The notes below the pieces were generated by a model, which saw only the letters and a program-made list of their open reading frames with translations, was not told the origin of the DNA and searched no databases. Positions 6,015 to 6,317 of a DNA stretch of 6,317 nt are shown here, piece after piece. The position numbers were made by a program, and so were the translations under genes. The stretch is from Thermoplasmata archaeon (GTDB lineage: Archaea; Thermoplasmatota; Thermoplasmata; UBA10834): NCBI GenBank assembly GCA_013329135.1, contig DUKU01000027.1, positions 4,151 through 10,467 of the forward strand. The letters run 5' to 3'. How positions within the stretch are numbered: position 1 is the first letter of the stretch; each line of letters starts with the position of its first letter.

Positions 6015-6317
6015 AGTTCATCCCCGTCCTGAAATATCCAACAATGATCGGAGCCGTAATCTTGATTCCATCAAACTCATTTCTACCAGATATATGTCTT
6101 TCCTGTAATCTGCCTCGTAGACGATACCGCATCTGCTAGTTCATCCTCCGAAACGAGGAATCTGTTCGGTCGGAATGGCCGACCGATTACGGAATGAAAT
6201 TGGAGGTGCCTAAGGCCCCATAGAGCGCATTGCCACCCACTTCCGATGAAATACCCATGGGTACCCGCCATACGTATGCGCGCTTCGTAATGGGATTCAT
6301 ATGGCCCTCAGTTATCA
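6015..6317. other. Right-end stretch with only short overlapping frames
   Basis: No gene can be defined. On the minus strand three short frames overlap. One is 37 codons from ATG 6300 to TAA 6187, with GAGG five bases upstream. A second, open across 6083-6307 with its ATG at 6271, contains the acidic, protein-like RFLVSEDELADAVSS. A third runs from ATG 6132 and has GGAGGATGA at 6141-6149, but it overlaps the start of the membrane-protein gene in another frame. They could be pieces of a gene broken by frameshifts, or chance. No tRNA, terminator or long repeat is visible; two short palindromes (TACCCATGGGTA near 6252 and CATACGTATG at 6269-6278) have no evident role. Confidence 0.35.

Overview
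The window reads like a GC-rich prokaryotic chromosome segment. Heavy use of AGG for arginine, some ATA for isoleucine, a GAGGTGG ribosome-binding site and an MttB-type methyltransferase make an archaeon plausible, perhaps a Thermoplasmatota or methanogen relative. That assignment is inference only: no RNA gene or marker protein is present to settle it.

Region 1 (1-4110) is compact and about 60-68% GC in the stretches I counted. It holds a minus-strand PaaK/CapK-type adenylate-forming ligase that runs off the left edge (1-920). Upstream of it on the same strand is a 14-helix DHA2-type MFS transporter (1014-2498). Divergent from that, on the plus strand, is an MttB-superfamily corrinoid methyltransferase (2656-4110) with no in-frame amber codon, so it is not a pyrrolysine enzyme. 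The 157-bp divergent spacer carries a perfect 6+6 inverted repeat and a pair of 11-bp near-repeats 32 bp apart, both candidate regulatory sites. The transporter and ligase may share a transcript. No corrinoid protein or corrinoid-activating gene is visible, so the methyltransferase lacks its usual partner here.

Region 2 (4111-6317) is looser, mostly about 48-55% GC, and looks like accessory DNA. It contains a 193-codon minus-strand protein with a PH-like strand pattern (4322-4903), a short fragment of an RHS-repeat core (5032-5280) whose upstream part is missing, and a minus-strand membrane protein with three helices and a C-terminal PH-like domain (5382-6014). The last 300 bases hold only short overlapping frames. 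The RHS fragment is GC-richer (143/240 over 5041-5280) than its flanks, so the region appears to be a mosaic.

No established new system can be demonstrated. The best leads are the orphan RHS tip between two PH-like proteins, and the divergent methyltransferase/transporter locus with its candidate operator.
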